Below are positions 16,835 through 24,426 of a stretch of 64,000 bases of DNA, one piece after another (the first letter of the stretch is position 1; each line of letters begins with the position of its first letter). The stretch comes from Thalassoroseus pseudoceratinae. GTDB lineage: Bacteria > Planctomycetota > Planctomycetia > Planctomycetales > Planctomycetaceae. Location of the stretch: positions 434,001-498,000 of the forward strand of contig NZ_JAALXT010000003.1 of NCBI RefSeq assembly GCF_011634775.1, in the 5' to 3' direction. The position numbers were made by a program, and so were the translations under genes. A model generated the notes under the pieces. It had not been told where the DNA came from, did no database searches, and worked only from the letters and a program-made list of their open reading frames with translations.

Positions 16835-17698
16835 CTACGTTCGTTTACTCGATTGCAGAATTCGCAATACCCAAATCGTGCCGAGCAATTGCAACACGAC
16901 GGCGGCCAAAGTCATCCACCAACCCCAGCCCGAGGCCATCAAGTTGGTGAAGTATTCCGCATCTCGGATGATGAAGAACATCAGGATCGCCGGAGGCAGA
17001 ATCAGCATGAGAATCGCGGTTGCCCGACTAGCGGACGTCGCGGTCTTCAGTCGGCCGAGGAATGTGATCCGGTCGCGAATGGTCGCTTGCAGTCGTTCGA
17101 GTACAGTGATCAAGTCACCGCCGGTTTGATGGTGCACCGAAAGGGCGGTCACCAGAACGTTCAAACTGACCACACCGGTTCGTTCCGGCAGTGGCTCGAT
17201 GGCTTTTGGCAGGGAAATCCCCATTCGCATTCGGCGGTCGCACAGTCGCATTTCCGTTCCCAGCGGCGCGGGCGTGTCGTCGGCGACGATCTCGAAACAC
17301 TGTTCCAGACTTCGCCCCGTTCGAGCCGCTCGGGCCAACTCGCCGATCATTTCCGGCATCTGTCGAAGGATTTGTGACTGGCGTCGGCTACGCAGAAACA
17401 TGGTGACTAACACTGGAACGATCAGCCCGATGATCGTCGCGAACGTAGTGCTGAGGATGTTCTCTTGGAAGACGAACATCGCTCCGCCTAAGGCCAAGCC
17501 GGACAAGGCACACAACGCGAGGAGCATCATCGGTGACATTTCCAGCCCCGATTGAATCACCAGTCGTTCAAACCAACCGTTGACCCGATCGCTAGTCGTG
17601 TGTGTCTCGCCAGTGGTGTACGTCACGTCATCCCGCACGATGTCGGCAAAACCGGGCTGCGGAGTGATTGGCGGATAATGAATTGTGTCAGTCGCCAT
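16835..17698 (-). CDS. tadB: Tad/Flp pilus inner-membrane platform protein TadB
   Basis: 287 residues. Two TM helices (MMLLALCALSGLALGGAMFVF and ATIIGLIVPVLVTMFL) are followed by a T2SSF domain. Its signature is MPEMIGELARAARTGRSLEQCFEIVA and VTALSVHHQTGGDLITVLERLQATIRDR. Two more hydrophobic segments end the protein. The long-range pattern LxxMPxxxxxLARxxRxGxSLxQ is characteristic of TadB. Shorter than enterobacterial GspF because it has one T2SSF repeat. Sits 81 bases after the ATPase gene, in the usual tadA-tadB-tadC order. Confidence 0.9.
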   Translation of the reverse strand: MATDTIHYPPITPQPGFADIVRDDVTYTTGETHTTSDRVNGWFERLVIQSGLEMSPMMLLALCALSGLALGGAMFVFQENILSTTFATIIGLIVPVLVTMFLRSRRQSQILRQMPEMIGELARAARTGRSLEQCFEIVADDTPAPLGTEMRLCDRRMRMGISLPKAIEPLPERTGVVSLNVLVTALSVHHQTGGDLITVLERLQATIRDRITFLGRLKTATSASRATAILMLILPPAILMFFIIRDAEYFTNLMASGWGWWMTLAAVVLQLLGTIWVLRILQSSKRT

Positions 17699-17779
17699 GC
17701 CTGGCTCCTCGAACGATCAATTTGAATGGGGGATCGGATTGTTTCCGTGCAATCACCAACGTGGTTGACTCGCTGTGAG

Positions 17780-19189
17780 TTACTCGACACCGTCGCCGAA
17801 GTCGGATTCGATGACCGAGTCGCTATCGCCGGAGTCCGAATCGAATGAATCCATGGACTCATTCCGAAGTTCCCGCGGCGAGAACATTTCGGTCGGCAGT
17901 TCGATCCCGGCGGCGGCCAATCGTCGCAGGCAGTCGGGTTCGTAGCCGGTCGCGTAAAACGCACCTTGAGCCCGGCCGTCGTCGTCATAACCAGCCATGC
18001 GGTAGACGAAAATGTCTTCGATGTTGTAGATGCCGTCACGTGATTTCGCGAGTTCGGAAATCCGCATGACTTTCCGCTCCCCAGACGCCAATCGTGTGAT
18101 ATGCACGAGGATCTGAATCGCGGATGCGATGTACTGGCGAGCCACATTCGTCGGCAACTCGACCCCGGACAACGCGATCATCAATTCCAAACGGTCGAGA
18201 GCGTCACGGGTATCATTCGCGTGAACGGTACTCATGGAACCGTCGTGACCGGTGTTCATTGCCTGGAGTAAGTCCAAGACTTCGCCGCCCCGAGCTTCCC
18301 CCACGATGATGCGATCCGGTCGCATCCGCAGGCTGTTCTTGAGCAGTTCCCGCTGATCAATTTCGCCGCGTCCTTCAACGTTAGCCGGTCGCATTTCGAG
18401 TGAAACGACGTCCGGTTGTTGAAGTTGCAGTTCGGCCGTTTGCTCGATCGTAATGACCCGTTCGGTAACGGGAACGAATCGGCTGAGGTTATTGAGCAAC
18501 GTGGTTTTCCCGGCCCCGGTACCACCGCTGATCAGCACATTCAGGCGGCCTTTTACGATTGCCGACAGGAAGTCAGCCATCTCCTGGGCGAGTGAGTGTT
18601 TCTCGACCATGTCTTCGAACAGGATTCCGCGACTGGCGAATCGACGAATCGAAACCGTGGGACCGGCGAGCGCCAGCGGCGGGATCACGGCATTCAATCG
18701 CGAGCCATCGGGGAGTTTCGCGTCGACCATCGGCGAGACTTCGTCGATTCGTCGCCCGGCACGAGAGACGAGTCGTTGGATGACTTGCAGCAAGTGGGCT
18801 TCGTCGGCGAACCGCACATCGGTCGGCTCGAGCATCCCGCGTCGTTCGACAAACACCCGGTCCGGTCCGTTGACCAACACATCGGTCACGTCCGGGTCGG
18901 TCATCAGGGATTCCAACGGGCCGAATCCGTAGATTTCGTCCATGATCTCGCGGACCATCGACTCTCTTTGTTTCGCCGGCAGATGCACCTGCTCCAGCGA
19001 ACACAGATGCGACGCCAAATTGCGGAGTTGCTCACGAAGCTTCTCTTCTTCGAGTTCGCCCGCTTTGGATAGATCGATCGCATCCACCATGCGGCTGTGC
19101 AATCGCGTTTTCAGTTTTTGGAACTCGCGACGATTGTCCGCACTCGAACGAGTTTCGCCATTGGTCGGCGTTTTGACGTCAGTCACCAT
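17780..19189 (-). CDS. cpaF: Tad/Flp pilus assembly ATPase CpaF/TadA
   Basis: 469 residues, cytoplasmic. The N-terminal helical part (residues 20-100) leads to MDEIYGFGPLESLMTDPDVTDVLVNGPDRVFVERRG, the classic CpaF entry. The ATPase core has Walker A GGTGAGKTTLLNNLS, the Asp box (VITIEQTAEL), the Walker B region (RMRPDRIIVGEARGGEVLDLLQAMNTGHDG) and the His box (STVHANDTRDALDRL). It powers assembly of the Flp pilus. The C-terminal tail after MFSPRELRNES is an acidic Asp/Ser repeat (FDSDSGDSDS...) not typical of the family. The gene follows tadG by only 15 bases. Confidence 0.95.
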   Translation of the reverse strand: MVTDVKTPTNGETRSSADNRREFQKLKTRLHSRMVDAIDLSKAGELEEEKLREQLRNLASHLCSLEQVHLPAKQRESMVREIMDEIYGFGPLESLMTDPDVTDVLVNGPDRVFVERRGMLEPTDVRFADEAHLLQVIQRLVSRAGRRIDEVSPMVDAKLPDGSRLNAVIPPLALAGPTVSIRRFASRGILFEDMVEKHSLAQEMADFLSAIVKGRLNVLISGGTGAGKTTLLNNLSRFVPVTERVITIEQTAELQLQQPDVVSLEMRPANVEGRGEIDQRELLKNSLRMRPDRIIVGEARGGEVLDLLQAMNTGHDGSMSTVHANDTRDALDRLELMIALSGVELPTNVARQYIASAIQILVHITRLASGERKVMRISELAKSRDGIYNIEDIFVYRMAGYDDDGRAQGAFYATGYEPDCLRRLAAAGIELPTEMFSPRELRNESMDSFDSDSGDSDSVIESDFGDGVE

Positions 19190-19204
19190 GGTCTTGTTTC
19201 CAAC

Positions 19205-20443
19205 TCAGTGAGTGAGAGAAATTTTGTAGATGTACGGGTTTTCCAACGCAGCGCGTTCCGCGTCGGTCAGTTCGCCGACCGAGTAAACGCCGTCCGCGCG
19301 AACGGCGGTTCGGGTTGCGATGACGGCGGGTTGAAAGGTGATTTCACAGCTGTCGTCTGGTTTCCGGATGATCGCCACGATTCGCCCGGCGGCAAAACCG
19401 GCGATGCGAACGGTTCCGAATCCATTGCTGCCGGATGGGGTGATTTGGTCGTAGAGCAGCACGATCCGGGCTTCTCCCTTCACCAGATCGAGCGACTCTT
19501 GCACATCATCGTTGATGACTGCGCTGGAAACGGCTTCAATTGTATCGTCCGCGAGGACCAACTGACCGCCGAACTGTTCCAGCGCCTTCGCCGTCCAACC
19601 ATCTTGAATTTGGTGGTACAGCGGAAGGTCGCTCAGTTCGGTGTTCAAGTCAACGAGTTGAAGGTTGGCTTCGGTGGCATCTTCATCGTTGGCTTTGCTG
19701 CGGATGATGATTTCCTTGATGCCGTCCGGTGTGTTGGAGACCGACCGCGTGACCGGGTCGTAACTCCAATTGTCTTCACCCAGACCGAGATCAATTGCCG
19801 ATTCCCAGCTGAGTCGGTCGTCGTATTCCGCATTCAAATTGATCGCCAATGGCAGCCCCGGCACTGTAGTCGCGGGGAGCGGTCGAACACCGATTACGAA
19901 GTTGTCGATGCTCGCCTCGGACCGGATTTTCAGTTCGCCCGTTGCATTGCCAACCGCATCTTGCAGCAGCAAACCAATTGGGTTGCCCTTCTTGAGTGAC
20001 TGCCGACCATTCACCACGACGGTCCGCGGTGCGGTGTCCGTGCTGATGAAAGTCGTTCGGCCTTCGTCATTCGTGACAAGCCGACCGAACCAAAGGTCGC
20101 CGTCTTCACTCGTATCCAATCGAAGTGATCGGCCACCAACCAGATTCAACCGAGCAATTTCCGCGGCCGACTGCCTTGCTGCTTCCAACCGCGTGACCCA
20201 ATTGGGATCGTCCCGAAGGAGATCATCATGAGCCAACTCCGCGGCTGCGGCCAAAGCTGCCGCATCGGTGGACTGTTGCAGTTCCAACTGCGCGTTGTCC
20301 AACCAAATGCTGTCGATGAGCAAAGCAAAGACGATCATCAGGATGAGCAACACGATTCCGACCGCCGGCGTCAGCAAGCCGGACCGGTGATGGGTCCGCC
20401 GTGCTGGCCTTTGGGTTTTCGGATTCGAACGAAGGGAAATCAT
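19205..20443 (-). CDS. TadG-like pilus/surface protein
   Basis: 412 residues. A basic N-terminus, then one TM helix (LTPAVGIVLLILMIVFALLIDSIWL), then NAQLELQQSTDAAALAAAAEL. The last is the hallmark of TadG/TadE-like minor pseudopilins, where the helix after the membrane is Gln/Ala-rich. The large extracytoplasmic part has no recognised domain: beta-rich with repeated Asp/Glu. TadG proteins are needed for pilus function or anchoring, though many are larger and carry a VWA domain, which I do not see here. Located between cpaB and cpaF in the operon. Confidence 0.78.
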   Translation of the reverse strand: MISLRSNPKTQRPARRTHHRSGLLTPAVGIVLLILMIVFALLIDSIWLDNAQLELQQSTDAAALAAAAELAHDDLLRDDPNWVTRLEAARQSAAEIARLNLVGGRSLRLDTSEDGDLWFGRLVTNDEGRTTFISTDTAPRTVVVNGRQSLKKGNPIGLLLQDAVGNATGELKIRSEASIDNFVIGVRPLPATTVPGLPLAINLNAEYDDRLSWESAIDLGLGEDNWSYDPVTRSVSNTPDGIKEIIIRSKANDEDATEANLQLVDLNTELSDLPLYHQIQDGWTAKALEQFGGQLVLADDTIEAVSSAVINDDVQESLDLVKGEARIVLLYDQITPSGSNGFGTVRIAGFAAGRIVAIIRKPDDSCEITFQPAVIATRTAVRADGVYSVGELTDAERAALENPYIYKISLTH

Positions 20444-20515
20444 TATTGCAGTCCTGTGCGACGATTGATCACTGACCGATGTTGTCTCTGACGATACGAT
20501 TTCAGATCGCTTCCA

Positions 20516-21478
20516 TTAGCGGGATCGAACGAAGCGTTGCAACGCGACGGTTTGACTGACCGGTTTCTCGGCCGGTTTGGTTTCGGGTTGCTCGTTCTTG
20601 ACCGTTAGTGGTGTGTCTTGTGGCATCGGTTGGGTGTCTCGTGGGTCCACCGGGTTTACATCCGTTCGTTCCCCTTCACGAAATCGCAAGACATCGCGTG
20701 CTCCGCCTTTGAAGATTTCCGTGGCGAATGGGGGAGTCGGTTCCGGGATTGGTTCCAGATCGAGAATTTCCTCGAGCGAAGCCCGATCGTCACTGCTGAC
20801 GCTGACACCAGTTCCGTTGCGGCCGTCTGGATTGAGAGCCAGCGTGATGTTTCCACCACGTTGAACTTCCGTCAGGATGATGGCCTGTTGCGGGGTGACT
20901 TCGAGAGTGGCTGTGTTGCCGCCTCGGTCCACACGGTTAGTGCTTCGCATCGTGCGGTTGAGAGCCAACACCTTGATTCCCTTGAGCAGCGTCAAAGTCG
21001 TTCCACCTTGCATCCGTGGATCGTTGGTGTTGTCAGGAGAGAACAGCATGTCGACGTACGTTCCGACGCGGACCAAGCCATCGACCAAGTCATCGTTCGG
21101 TCCGACGACCACGGTGACGGCTCGCATGCCATCGGCGACTTCGAGTGCCGGACCTTCGTTCGGCGGAAACAAGTTGCCAGAGCGAATCGCGGTGGCTCGC
21201 TTGATTTCCGTTTTCGCAACGCGGCCGACAATCACGCGATTGTTCAACAGTGTGTCGCGTTCCATTTCATCTGTCAGGACGGGGCCTTGGCCCAAGTGGG
21301 CTTCGGTGATGAGTGTTCCCGACTCGATGTCGGCAATGGCCATTGGCACGTTGCGGGTGCGTGGGGCTTCGGCGACATCATCACCGGCGGTGAGTTTCTT
21401 AAAGATGTACACCCCGATCAACAGCCCGACGACGCCGAGCATGAGCAGGGTCACAAGTGCTGGGGTGAGTTTTTTCAC
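20516..21478 (-). CDS. cpaB: Flp pilus assembly protein CpaB/RcpC
   Basis: 320 residues, GTG start at 21478 with GGAG nine bases upstream. N-terminal anchor (TPALVTLLMLGVVGLLIGVYIF), then an SAF-like domain (VPMAIADIESGTLITEAHLGQGPV; NRVIVGRVAKTEIKRATAIRSGNLFP). The RcpC domain follows: GMRAVTVVVGPNDDLVDGLVRVGTYVDMLFS and TLLKGIKVLALNRTM, then ATLEVTPQQAIILTEVQRGGNITLALNP. CpaB is thought to bind peptidoglycan and support the secretin. The Pro/Glu/Thr-rich C-terminal tail (after ATEIFKGGARDV) is extra. A secretin gene (rcpA/cpaC) normally sits next to cpaB but is absent here. Confidence 0.93.
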   Translation of the reverse strand: MKKLTPALVTLLMLGVVGLLIGVYIFKKLTAGDDVAEAPRTRNVPMAIADIESGTLITEAHLGQGPVLTDEMERDTLLNNRVIVGRVAKTEIKRATAIRSGNLFPPNEGPALEVADGMRAVTVVVGPNDDLVDGLVRVGTYVDMLFSPDNTNDPRMQGGTTLTLLKGIKVLALNRTMRSTNRVDRGGNTATLEVTPQQAIILTEVQRGGNITLALNPDGRNGTGVSVSSDDRASLEEILDLEPIPEPTPPFATEIFKGGARDVLRFREGERTDVNPVDPRDTQPMPQDTPLTVKNEQPETKPAEKPVSQTVALQRFVRSR

Positions 21479-21720
21479 GGTCAGCTTCTCCGGTTGGCAA
21501 TGACGAACCGAAACGAGATCGTGTTCGGGCCATCATCGAGTGTCCCGGGGTCCCCGGGGTGTCGGTAAAATTCAACCGCCATCGGACGGTTGTTTTGCAC
21601 AGATGCCTTCTCAGGCTTTGATTGCCGCTACGTGTTGGCGTAGCCGCTCCGGTGTCGCTCCCTGCAACGTGATCAACCCGCACAATTCCGAGTTGAAGCT
21701 CCTTATTGAGTGCTTGAAAG
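21479..21720 (-). other. Intergenic spacer inside the tad operon with palindromes
   Basis: 242 bases between tadE and cpaB, far longer than other gaps in this operon. It contains CCCGGGG-T-CCCCGGG (around 21543-21558) and CAACCG/CGGTTG (around 21574-21596), both able to form hairpins near the cpaB start. No credible reading frame; it may mark a lost gene or a differential-expression element. Confidence 0.4.
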
Positions 21721-22143
21721 TTATTCCATAACCGCATGGGCTTCGGCATACAGCGGACGTTGGTCGTCCAGGTCGAAACCGATCGGCCAAAGTAGGTTCG
21801 GGGCAATGTCCGCAGATGGAATCCATACGCCAACGGCCACCGGTTCGCCGGTGAACTCGCCCCAATCGACGCCCACGATCGCGTTCGCCGCCAGTCGCGG
21901 TTTGAGAGATCGTTTGACGACTTCATTCACTTCTTCTTCCGTCGCTCCGGGCATGGCCGCGAAACGAGCTCCCAAACGAACGGCTTCGATGGCATCGCCG
22001 CGTGCGTAAAACAGCAGCGAGAACTCGAACATGCCCGCAAGGATGACCATGAGAATCGGCAACAACATTGCCAGTTCCATGCTCATCACACCGCGACGCC
22101 GCTTCGGTTTTCCATCGTTGAGTTTGAGAGTTTGGACGTTCAT
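21721..22143 (-). CDS. tadE: TadE-like pseudopilin
   Basis: 140 residues from the ATG at 22143 (MNVQTLKLND); the frame extends 10 codons further to another ATG at 22173, so the start is not certain. The diagnostic TadE N-terminus is RRRGVMSMELAMLLPILMVILAGMFEFSLLFYARGDAIEAVRLGARFAA, summarised as a basic stretch, Met-Glu, a TM helix with Pro, then a polar helix. Glu in SMELA is the position expected next to a prepilin cleavage site. The rest is a short periplasmic domain. TadE is a minor pilin needed for Flp pilus biogenesis. Second gene of the operon, between the prepilin peptidase and cpaB. Confidence 0.85.
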   Translation of the reverse strand: MNVQTLKLNDGKPKRRRGVMSMELAMLLPILMVILAGMFEFSLLFYARGDAIEAVRLGARFAAMPGATEEEVNEVVKRSLKPRLAANAIVGVDWGEFTGEPVAVGVWIPSADIAPNLLWPIGFDLDDQRPLYAEAHAVME

Positions 22144-22197
22144 GGTTTGATTCTTTTCTTCACTCGCTCGCATCGTGATTGCTTCTGCTGACGACGC

Positions 22198-22797
22198 TCA
22201 AGCGAAGGGATTGGTCCGGTACAGATGCCATCCCACCACAATCCAAGTTGCGATGGCCGTCGCACCGGCGAAAGTCATGAGGCGACGACCTTGCTTTTCG
22301 CTGATTGTTTCCAGCTTGCGTTTGGCCGCTTCCCGTTTGCTGGTTTTTCCGGTGGCGATGTATTTCTCTTTTGTCTTGCGTGGTCCGCGACGGAGCACGC
22401 TCCACACCAGCTTCAGCACGGAGAGGACCATCACAACAGCCGTTCCAACGGCCAGCACATGGAGTGTCATCCAGAAACCTAGCCAGACACTCAACGCACC
22501 CATGAGTTTCACGTCACCGCCACCGCCACCGCCGATCATCCATAGTACGAAGATGATGCCGAAGCCGATCACGAACGCCAGCAACGCACTTCCCAAGCCG
22601 GCTCCGCCGACCACCACCCGACCGATTTCCGGTTCACGCCCGCTCCATCCGTTGAAGATGAGTTGAAATACCAACCCGGCTGCAAACATCGGAAGGGTAA
22701 ACTTGTTCGGGATCTTGAGATGAAAGATGTCCCAATACGTGGTCAACAGCGTGAACCCCGCAACCGCGATCAGGAAGACAACCAAGTACGCCGGCAT
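22198..22797 (-). CDS. Prepilin peptidase, A24 family (TadV/CpaA-like)
   Basis: 199 residues from the ATG at 22797 (MPAYLVVFLIAVAG), preceded by GAGAG; an upstream TTG at 22830 is less likely. Six or so hydrophobic helices. The two catalytic aspartates of A24 peptidases fall in TYWDIFHLKIPNKF (Asp, then IPN) and GGGGGGDVKLMGA (GxGD motif). This enzyme removes the leader of Flp and TadE-type prepilins on the cytoplasmic face. The last 45 residues are a basic cytoplasmic segment (KTSKREAAKRKLETISEKQGRR) followed by a final helix, longer than in minimal TadV. First identified gene of the operon. Confidence 0.9.
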   Translation of the reverse strand: MPAYLVVFLIAVAGFTLLTTYWDIFHLKIPNKFTLPMFAAGLVFQLIFNGWSGREPEIGRVVVGGAGLGSALLAFVIGFGIIFVLWMIGGGGGGDVKLMGALSVWLGFWMTLHVLAVGTAVVMVLSVLKLVWSVLRRGPRKTKEKYIATGKTSKREAAKRKLETISEKQGRRLMTFAGATAIATWIVVGWHLYRTNPFA

Positions 22798-22937
22798 GGT
22801 CCGAAGACTCTCGATGCAAAGACGAAACAAACTCTTCCTGAGTGCAAATTCGATAGATCCGTCGAGACAACCATATCACCCTATTTTGAACGGGCGGGGA
22901 GCAATGTTGCGAAAACGCCTCATTCCAGCCAATGCCC

Positions 22938-23087
22938 TCATTTCATGCATTCTTTGCGGGTTGTTCCAACTGTGTAATCTCCGTAGAGGCACTGTTCGTC
23001 AAAGACGTCATAACTGCTACAGTTCCCGCAACTCGATCCATCGAAAGTGCATTGACGGTGACGTTTGAGCACATTGCACCTGGGCAT
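22938..23087 (-). CDS. Cys-rich mini-protein, 49 aa
   Basis: 49 residues with six cysteines (positions 4, 13, 20, 23, 33, 47), including SSCGNCSSYD and DEQCLYGDY. The start is the ATG at 23087 (MPRCNVLKRH), too short for ordinary gene callers; the frame runs upstream but overlaps the divergent glycosyltransferase start. Regular Cys spacing, charged N-terminus and aromatic residues between cysteines argue against chance. With no signal peptide it would be cytoplasmic and could bind a metal (CxxC at 20-23). It lies 140 bases before the prepilin peptidase gene on the same strand, so it may be the first gene of the tad transcript, or independent. Function unknown. Confidence 0.5.
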   Translation of the reverse strand: MPRCNVLKRHRQCTFDGSSCGNCSSYDVFDEQCLYGDYTVGTTRKECMK

Positions 23088-23175
23088 CGGCTGCATCGAT
23101 CTTGACCAAAAGCCGAAGATCGCTTTACCATCCCGCGCTGGTCGTCGTGGCAGACAGTTTCGGTCGAGGTCCGTC

Positions 23176-24426
23176 ATGCGTTGGGTCGAACGCCATCCAT
23201 TGCTGACGGTGTTGTTAGTTGCAGGCAGCCTGCGACTAACGGCGGCGTTCGGCGTGCAGTGGTATCTTGATGATGTCGCACACAGAGCCTATCTCATCGC
23301 CGGAGATGCGGACGGCTATTGGCAGTTAGCGGAGACCATCGTCAATGGAGAGCCCTACGAGATTTACGATCCGCCACGCCGAGTCTTGCGGATGCCTGGA
23401 TTCCCCGTGATTTTAGCGGCGGCGATGAAACTCGGCGGCGGAAGTCCGTTGTTTGTGCGGATCGTATTAGCGGCGATTGGAACGGCGGCGTGCGGTCTGA
23501 CGTTCTGCTTGGGCCGAGAACTCACCAATGCCACAACCGGACTTCTCGCGGGTTTGTTGGTTGCGCTCTCTCCGCTGCAAGTTGGGTTCAGTGTTTTGAT
23601 CCTCAGCGAAACCACCTTCGCCGTCCCCATGATTGCCAGTCTGTGGGCATTCACAATTCTGCTACGGACCGACTGGAGTGATCAACCGGTCCGGGGGATT
23701 TTCGTCGCATCCGGAGTCGGAATCTCAATCGGTTTGGCGGTGTTGATTCGTCCGACGTGGTTGCCAATGGCGTTGGTGTTCGCGGGTGTCTGTGTACTGA
23801 CGAAACGGTTTCGGCCGTCGAGCTTGCTTCACGGCGTTGTCGTCATCGGCAGTACCGTGTTGGTTTTGTTGCCCTGGACGATCCGGAATTGGCAGGTGAC
23901 TGGTCGCCCCATCATGACGACACTCTGGGCCGGTCCGAGTCTGTATGACGGGCTGAATCCGCATGCAACCGGCGCAAGTGATATGCGGTTCCTCGAAGAT
24001 GATGGTTTGCTTGAGAGTTTGAGCGAAGACGAATTGAATCGTCATTATTGGCAAGCTGCTTGGCAGTACGCGCAAGAGAATCCCGGCAGAAGCGTTGTTT
24101 TGGCGTTTCGGAAAGTGGGACGACTCTGGAGTCCGTGGTTAAACGCCGAAGCCGCACAACGTTGGTTTGTGCAAGTTCCGGTCGTCTTAACTACCCTGTT
24201 CCTGTTTGGTTCCGGCCTGGTCGGTTTTTGGGATCAGCGGCGAAATCTTTTGCTCCTGGGCATCACCGTCGGTCCGGCACTATTCCTGACTGCGGTTCAT
24301 ACGCTTTTTGTGGGGTCGGTTCGCTATCGATTGCCGATGGAATTCCCCCTCGCCGTCTTGGCAGCGATTGGAGTGCAATCCGTATATTGCTCCTTCCCAA
24401 AGAGACAACCGGAGGTCGCCCAATGA
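23176..24426 (+). CDS. Membrane GT-C glycosyltransferase (PMT/ArnT-like, GT39 type)
   Basis: 416 residues from the ATG at 23176 (MRWVERHPLL), preceded by CGAGGTC; earlier in-frame codons look non-coding. About 10 TM helices. The first extracytoplasmic loop holds AGDADGYWQLAETIVNGEPYEIYDPPRRVLRMPGFP, containing the acidic residue and aromatic pattern expected of lipid-phosphate-sugar dependent GT-C enzymes (PF13231-like). These use polyprenyl-phosphate sugars to glycosylate lipids or proteins outside the cytoplasmic membrane. Its stop overlaps the next start by four bases (ATGA), implying translational coupling with the AsmA-like protein. Confidence 0.85.
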   Translation: MRWVERHPLLTVLLVAGSLRLTAAFGVQWYLDDVAHRAYLIAGDADGYWQLAETIVNGEPYEIYDPPRRVLRMPGFPVILAAAMKLGGGSPLFVRIVLAAIGTAACGLTFCLGRELTNATTGLLAGLLVALSPLQVGFSVLILSETTFAVPMIASLWAFTILLRTDWSDQPVRGIFVASGVGISIGLAVLIRPTWLPMALVFAGVCVLTKRFRPSSLLHGVVVIGSTVLVLLPWTIRNWQVTGRPIMTTLWAGPSLYDGLNPHATGASDMRFLEDDGLLESLSEDELNRHYWQAAWQYAQENPGRSVVLAFRKVGRLWSPWLNAEAAQRWFVQVPVVLTTLFLFGSGLVGFWDQRRNLLLLGITVGPALFLTAVHTLFVGSVRYRLPMEFPLAVLAAIGVQSVYCSFPKRQPEVAQ

